A stretch of 10,958 nt of DNA, from assembly GCA_029573975.1 (NCBI GenBank), contig JAKQBU010000514.1:1-10958 (forward strand). The letters run 5' to 3'. Of the stretch, positions 6,826 through 10,958 are shown in pieces. Numbering within the stretch: the first letter of the stretch is position 1; the number at the start of each line of letters is the position of its first letter. A program made the position numbers and the translations under genes. The notes beneath the pieces were generated by a model. It worked only from the letters and a program-made list of their open reading frames with translations. It was not told where the DNA came from and did no database searches. This DNA is from Planctomycetota bacterium (GTDB taxonomy: Bacteria > Planctomycetota > Phycisphaerae > Sedimentisphaerales > SM23-30).

Positions 6826-8787
6826 ATGGATAAAATGGAAGCAGCCGAGGAAAGGAATGACCAAGCAATGGGAGGTGGGAGCCTGGTACGTCCGATAAAG
6901 TTGTTTCTGCTTCATATTTCCTTTTTTTCGCTCTCGCTTTTTCTGTCATTCCTGGGTTACGATAATATGCAGATGGGGGACTGGTGGTTTCCGGAGCTTT
7001 TTCTCTATTGGCTGGGATTTTCGCTGGCAATAAAACTCACGGTCTTCGGTTTTTTACACCAGTACCAGGGCTGGTGGCGCTACGCCAGCGTCTCAGATCT
7101 GCTAAGCATCATCAAGGGTTCCCATTTCAGCACCCTGATTATCGTGGTGGTCTGGTTTTTTGCCCAGGAGTTTGGGGTAATCAAATATATTCCGGTCCTG
7201 AAGCAGATGCCCCATGCCGTGATGCTCATGGACTGGGCGGCGACCATCGTGGTGATCTGCGGCGTCCGTCTGGCAATTCGGCTGTATTATGAAGAGACAC
7301 AAACCGTAGCCGGCGGCCGGTTAACCCGGCTTTTGATTGTCGGAGCGGGCAATGCCGGGGAAGTCCTGCTGCGGGAAATCCATCGCATGGGCGAAACCCG
7401 ATACGAAGTGGTGGGTTTCATCGATGACGATCCGCATAAAACCGGGGTTCGGATTCATGGAGTGCCCGTACTGGCCAACTGCGAAAAAATCAAGGAAATT
7501 GCCAAAAAACGCAATATCGACGAAATTGTCATCGCCATGCCCTCCGCCACCCATAAACAGATGCGCCGCGTGGTCGAGCTGTGCCGCGGTACCAACCTTC
7601 GCTTCAGTACCGTACCGGACCTGATGGCGATCGCCTCCGGCCAGGTCAAGGTTTCGCAGATCCGGGACGTCAATATCAACGACCTGCTGGGCCGGGAACC
7701 GGTCCGGCTGGATACCGAACAAATCAGCCGCTTTATCAAGGATAAGGTGATTTTGATTACCGGGGCGGGCGGTTCCATCGGCTCGGAGATGTGCCGCCAG
7801 GTCAGCCAGTTCCAGCCGCGCCAACTACTGCTCCTGGAACAGGCGGAAAACGGACTGTTTTTTGTCGAGCGGGAACTGCGACGAAATTTTCCCCAGATCG
7901 ATTACCAGGCGATTATCTGTGATATTGCCGACCGAAAGCGGGTAGATTGGGTATTCGAGAATTATGGCCCGAAAGTAGTCTTTCATGCAGCCGCCCATAA
8001 ACACGTGCCCTTGATGGAACTCAATCCGGGAGAAGCCATCAAAAATAATGTCATCGGTACCCGGAACATCGCCGAGGCCGCGGACCAGTTCGGCTCCAGC
8101 CATTTCGTCATGATTTCCACCGATAAGGCCGTCAATCCCACCAGTATCATGGGTTCCAGCAAGCGAATCGCGGAAATGGTCATCCAGTGCCTCAACAAAC
8201 GCAGCCGGACCGATTATGTGACGGTGCGGTTCGGCAATGTCCTGGGCAGCAACGGCAGTGTCATCCCGATTTTCAGGGACCAGATCGCCGCCGGCGGGCC
8301 GGTAACCGTCACCCATCCCGAAATGCAGCGCTATTTCATGACCATTCCCGAGGCCTCCCAACTGGTCTTGCAGGCCGCCACCATGGGCCAGGGCGGAGAG
8401 GTGTTTGTGCTGGACATGGGCGAGCCGGTCAAAATCGTTGATCTGGCCCGCGATCTGATTACCCTGAGCGGATTCCGCCCGGGGGAAGATATCGAAATCC
8501 AGTTTACCGGGATGCGGCCGGGGGAAAAATTATTCGAAGAGCTGGCCATGACCGGCGAAAATATGCAGCCGACCCGCCATCCCAAAATCGGCATCTGGAA
8601 AAACGATCCGCCGGACGAAACAACATTACGCACAGCGATCCTTGATCTCCTGGCCGCGGCGGAACAAAACGCCAACCGCGAGGTAATGGTAGCCCTCATC
8701 AAAGTAATTGTTCCCGAATATGTCGGTGATATCGATTCCCTGAAACTTCACCACGAACATATTACCAAACACAATCATACCTCGTAG
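6826..8787 (+). CDS. Membrane-bound nucleotide-sugar 4,6-dehydratase/epimerase, CapD/FlaA1/WbpM type
   Basis: The long form of the CapD family (653 aa) probably converts UDP-N-acetylglucosamine or a related nucleotide sugar to a 4-keto-6-deoxy intermediate for capsule, O-antigen or exopolysaccharide synthesis. Four membrane segments (about 24-44, 55-76, 100-119 and 131-151) anchor it. A first Rossmann domain follows (LLIVGAGNAGE, 169-179). The catalytic extended SDR domain has NAD-binding VILITGAGGSIGS (308-320) and the active-site region STDKAVNPTSIMGSSK (431-446). There Met442 replaces the usual Tyr ahead of Lys446, the S-M-K variant known from WbpM-like proteins. RFGNVLGSNGSVIP (468-481) and MRPGEKLFEEL (563-573) are further family motifs. 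The ATG at 6826 has no ribosome binding site. The in-frame ATG at 6868, preceded by GAGGAAAGGA (6847-6856), may be the real start and would leave the membrane segments intact. It is divergent from the transporter and convergent with GH51. Confidence 0.93.
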   Translation: MDKMEAAEERNDQAMGGGSLVRPIKLFLLHISFFSLSLFLSFLGYDNMQMGDWWFPELFLYWLGFSLAIKLTVFGFLHQYQGWWRYASVSDLLSIIKGSHFSTLIIVVVWFFAQEFGVIKYIPVLKQMPHAVMLMDWAATIVVICGVRLAIRLYYEETQTVAGGRLTRLLIVGAGNAGEVLLREIHRMGETRYEVVGFIDDDPHKTGVRIHGVPVLANCEKIKEIAKKRNIDEIVIAMPSATHKQMRRVVELCRGTNLRFSTVPDLMAIASGQVKVSQIRDVNINDLLGREPVRLDTEQISRFIKDKVILITGAGGSIGSEMCRQVSQFQPRQLLLLEQAENGLFFVERELRRNFPQIDYQAIICDIADRKRVDWVFENYGPKVVFHAAAHKHVPLMELNPGEAIKNNVIGTRNIAEAADQFGSSHFVMISTDKAVNPTSIMGSSKRIAEMVIQCLNKRSRTDYVTVRFGNVLGSNGSVIPIFRDQIAAGGPVTVTHPEMQRYFMTIPEASQLVLQAATMGQGGEVFVLDMGEPVKIVDLARDLITLSGFRPGEDIEIQFTGMRPGEKLFEELAMTGENMQPTRHPKIGIWKNDPPDETTLRTAILDLLAAAEQNANREVMVALIKVIVPEYVGDIDSLKLHHEHITKHNHTS

Positions 8788-8803
8788 AACCGGCCGTTTT
8801 ACG
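8783..8803. terminator. Hairpin overlapping both stop codons of two convergent genes
   Basis: CGTAGAAC (8783-8790) pairs with GTTTTACG (8796-8803) as 8 bp including one G-T, with loop CGGCC (8791-8795). It covers the dehydratase TAG (8785-8787) and the GH51 stop (8799-8801), and the genes are only 11 bp apart. No T-run follows on either strand, so it is at best a weak or non-standard terminator or a 3'-end stabiliser. Confidence 0.35.
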
Positions 8804-10427
8804 CCAGTTCCATCGTCAACTGCACTACCGAAGCCGGAGGAAACGTGAATAGTGCGTTATCACCGGCAATGCGTACCTCCGCTTTCTTTACGCGTACTGC
8901 ATCCGGATTCTCAAAACTGTTCCGGGCATGAATATCCTTTTCCGATAATACCGTCGCCGTTGCCGCTTTGATTTTCGTTCCGCGAGCCATAATTTCCGTT
9001 TCGCGGGCTTCGGTAATGCTGGGATTTACCGCTGTTACAATCAATTGCTTACCGTGCAGCGAAGCGGAGCCGGCCAGGCCGCTGAGTTTATCCGGATTAT
9101 TGTCGGTTTTGCTGAAATTCACCTCCGGCGCCGTAAAGACCGTGCGGACCGATTGCCCGTTATAATGCGGCATATACATCTCGAACACATGGAAATTCGG
9201 AGTGACAACAAACTTGTCCTCGTGGGCCAGGAACAGCGATTGCAGATTATTGATAAGCTGAGCGATATTGGCCATCGTCACCTTGTCGGCGTGTCGGTTG
9301 AATATATCCAGCGTCAGGCCCGCCACCAAAGCGTCCCGCATAGTTCCTGTTTGCCCGAAAAGATGGGTGGCATGCACTTCCGAACCCTCGCGATGCCACG
9401 TCCCCCATTCATCCACGATTAATTTAATCCGGTGATCTGTGTCGATCTGCCCCATCGCGTCCCATTGCGTCTGGATCAGCGGGTCCATTTTCACGGCCCG
9501 GGCCAGCAGTTCATACCATTCCGCCTCGTTGAAATCGACGGCCTGGCCGCGGCCGGCACTGCCGCAGTAATAATGCATGGACCAGCCGAACATGGAATTG
9601 ATATGCCAGCGGCTGCGTTCCGTCAGACGGGTAAAGAATTTGGTCGTCCAGTTCACATCAAAATCCGACGGACCGGACCCGATGAAAGCCAGCGGCACGC
9701 CAAAGGCGGGAACCGCCGTGGTGAATTTCCGGTACTGCTCGGCGTATTCCTCCGGCGTAAAGTTGCCGCCGCAGCCCCAGGATTCGTTGCCGACGCCCCA
9801 GAAGCGGACCTGGAACGGATCCTTCGCCCCGTTGCCGGCCCGTTCTTCCGCCAGGGTGGTTGTCCCCGCCGGGGCGTTGCAATACTCCACCCATTCGTAA
9901 AATTCCCTGGGTGTGGCACTGCCCACATTGGCCGCCAGATACGGCTGAGCGCCGATTAACTGGCAGAATTGCACAAACTCATGCGTGCCGAATTCATTGG
10001 GTTCATATTTGGAAGGCCCGTCCGGCGCCCGCTGCATAAAGTCGGTATTGATCCAGAAATTAGGCCGCTGAGGCCTTTTAGAACGCGGCCCGATCCCGTC
10101 CCGCCAGTTATAACTGTCGGCGAAACATCCGCCCGGCCAGCGGACCACCGAGGGCTTGATCCGCTTCATATACTCCACCAGGTCCTTGCGTATCCCGTTG
10201 ATATTTGGGATCTTCGAATTCTCCCCCACCCAGATCCCATCATAAATCACCCCGCCGATATGTTCGGTGAAATGGCCGTAGATATCCGGCGAGATCGTAC
10301 CAATCGGCTCATCGAGTAATATTTCCACTTTGCAATCGGCGGCGGCCTGGGCCTGGAGGTTTTTGCCGAATACCAGAACCGCCCCGCCTGCCAGTGCGCT
10401 TTTCAGAAACTGCCTTCTTTCTATCAT
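8799..10427 (-). CDS. Exported GH51 alpha-L-arabinofuranosidase with Tat signal
   Basis: It should remove terminal alpha-L-arabinofuranosyl groups from arabinan, arabinoxylan or arabinogalactan with retention of configuration. Residues are counted from the ATG at 10427 (542 aa). A twin-arginine motif ERRQFLK (R4-R5), a hydrophobic stretch and an AQA-type cleavage region near 25-28 point to Tat export. GH51 hallmarks follow: IYGHFTEHIGGVIYDGIWVG (49-68), RWPGGCFADSYNWRDGIGP (96-114), acid/base E215 in GVGNESWG, HYYCGSAG (about 285-292), and nucleophile E340 in LIVDEWGTWH. The C-terminal about 120 residues form the usual beta-sandwich. An upstream in-frame TTG at 10454 would bury the Tat motif, so I prefer the ATG, which has GGAT 6 nt upstream. 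It follows the partial glycosidase gene by 32 bp and is probably cotranscribed with it. Some GH51 members are cytoplasmic, so export is notable. Confidence 0.93.
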   Translation of the reverse strand: MIERRQFLKSALAGGAVLVFGKNLQAQAAADCKVEILLDEPIGTISPDIYGHFTEHIGGVIYDGIWVGENSKIPNINGIRKDLVEYMKRIKPSVVRWPGGCFADSYNWRDGIGPRSKRPQRPNFWINTDFMQRAPDGPSKYEPNEFGTHEFVQFCQLIGAQPYLAANVGSATPREFYEWVEYCNAPAGTTTLAEERAGNGAKDPFQVRFWGVGNESWGCGGNFTPEEYAEQYRKFTTAVPAFGVPLAFIGSGPSDFDVNWTTKFFTRLTERSRWHINSMFGWSMHYYCGSAGRGQAVDFNEAEWYELLARAVKMDPLIQTQWDAMGQIDTDHRIKLIVDEWGTWHREGSEVHATHLFGQTGTMRDALVAGLTLDIFNRHADKVTMANIAQLINNLQSLFLAHEDKFVVTPNFHVFEMYMPHYNGQSVRTVFTAPEVNFSKTDNNPDKLSGLAGSASLHGKQLIVTAVNPSITEARETEIMARGTKIKAATATVLSEKDIHARNSFENPDAVRVKKAEVRIAGDNALFTFPPASVVQLTMELA

Positions 10428-10459
10428 CAGACTATCCAACCTTTCTATATACAAAGGGA

Positions 10460-10958
10460 TTACAGACTGGAAATCATTACAGCAATATGTAAATCACCTT
10501 CCCTATCTTTCAGAATAATCCACTCGCCTTCAAAATCCGGATGATTTTTGCCGTTGATGGTAACACTTTTGATTTGGCACCCGTTCGGCAGTCTGGTCTT
10601 AAGATGAACCGGTGCGGCCCCGATGCGGTCCGGCAGGGTGAGGGATATCTCAATTAGATGATTGGCAATATTCGAATGGGTAGTCAGGGATAACGGACCA
10701 TAGATAGTGGGTGCCTGCCGGATTTTGATTTCCTGCCCCTGCTCCAGCCAGCGGCGCGGCACCCCCTGCAGCAAGTACAGCCGGTCCTCCCGCTCCTCAA
10801 TGAACATGGTTCGGATGATGCGAATCAGGCTGGAAATCGAGTGAATGTGCGGCTGGGTATTGTTGCCCCATTCCGTCGTCGTCAGCGTCTGATGCGAAAT
10901 CGCCGCCGTGATGAGCGAATAGAGAATCCGCAGAAAATCCTCCACCCGCCCCAGCTCC
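10460..10958 (-). CDS. C-terminal part of an unassigned glycoside-hydrolase-like protein (5' end outside window)
   Basis: The frame stays open to the right edge with no start needed (the GTG at 10945 is internal), so only the last about 166 residues are seen. They show the final helices of what looks like an (alpha/alpha)-barrel (DFLRILYSLITAAISHQT, then TEWGNNTQPHIHS and SLIRIIRTMFIEE). A C-terminal beta-domain follows, with EDRLYLLQGVPRRWLEQG, PTIYGPLSL and a closing VTINGKNHPDFEGEWIIL. This tail, with a GVPR.WL motif and a VNG-type end, is common in large polysaccharide-degrading enzymes, but I cannot assign a GH family from it. It lies upstream of GH51 in the same direction, so a joint role in degrading an arabinose-containing glycan is plausible. 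Confidence 0.7.
   Translation of the reverse strand, partial: ELGRVEDFLRILYSLITAAISHQTLTTTEWGNNTQPHIHSISSLIRIIRTMFIEEREDRLYLLQGVPRRWLEQGQEIKIRQAPTIYGPLSLTTHSNIANHLIEISLTLPDRIGAAPVHLKTRLPNGCQIKSVTINGKNHPDFEGEWIILKDREGDLHIAVMISSL

Noticed and set aside
1..10958. Mobile element, phage, CRISPR or defence system
   Set aside because: No transposase, integrase, regularly spaced repeats, cas or defence-type genes are visible; all genes fit sugar degradation, import or surface-glycan synthesis.

Overview
The window (10,958 bp) looks like carbohydrate-utilisation DNA from a diderm, polysaccharide-degrading bacterium, most likely of the Planctomycetes/Verrucomicrobia/Lentisphaerae group. This rests on three things: a beta-sandwich module inside the first glycosidase that I know from planctomycetal and verrucomicrobial secreted proteins, a Tat-exported GH51 enzyme, and glycoside hydrolases paired with an ABC importer instead of SusC/SusD. 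The phylum is inferred from protein style only. There are no rRNA, tRNA, CRISPR or insertion-sequence signals.

Layout. (1) Positions 1-2883, plus strand: the 3' part of a large family 2 glycoside hydrolase whose 5' end lies outside the window. (2) Positions 2901-2945: a bidirectional terminator-like hairpin between convergent genes. (3) Positions 6477-2958, minus strand: a compact three-gene sugar ABC importer operon (double ATPase, permease, lipoprotein binding protein) with an apparent sigma70-type promoter at 6573-6601. (4) Positions 6478-6825: a divergent intergenic region of about 350 bp with promoter-like elements and small inverted repeats. (5) Positions 6826-8787, plus strand: a membrane-bound nucleotide-sugar 4,6-dehydratase of the CapD/FlaA1/WbpM type. 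(6) Positions 10958-8799, minus strand: the C-terminal end of an unassigned, probably (alpha/alpha)-barrel glycosidase, followed after 32 bp by a Tat-exported GH51 alpha-L-arabinofuranosidase. The dehydratase and GH51 genes converge on a hairpin that overlaps both stop codons.

How they may work together. The exported glycosidases (GH2, GH51 and the unassigned enzyme) could release pentoses or galactose-type sugars from plant or algal polysaccharide outside the cytoplasm. The ABC importer, whose binding protein resembles the YtfQ furanose-binding type, could then take up the released monosaccharide, with arabinose a reasonable guess. The dehydratase belongs to surface-glycan synthesis and is probably a neighbour rather than part of the degradation route.

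The most unusual item is inside the GH2 enzyme. A roughly 190-residue insert lies between the acid/base and nucleophile glutamates. It appears to be a known beta-sandwich module with its two halves in reversed order, that is, a circular permutation.
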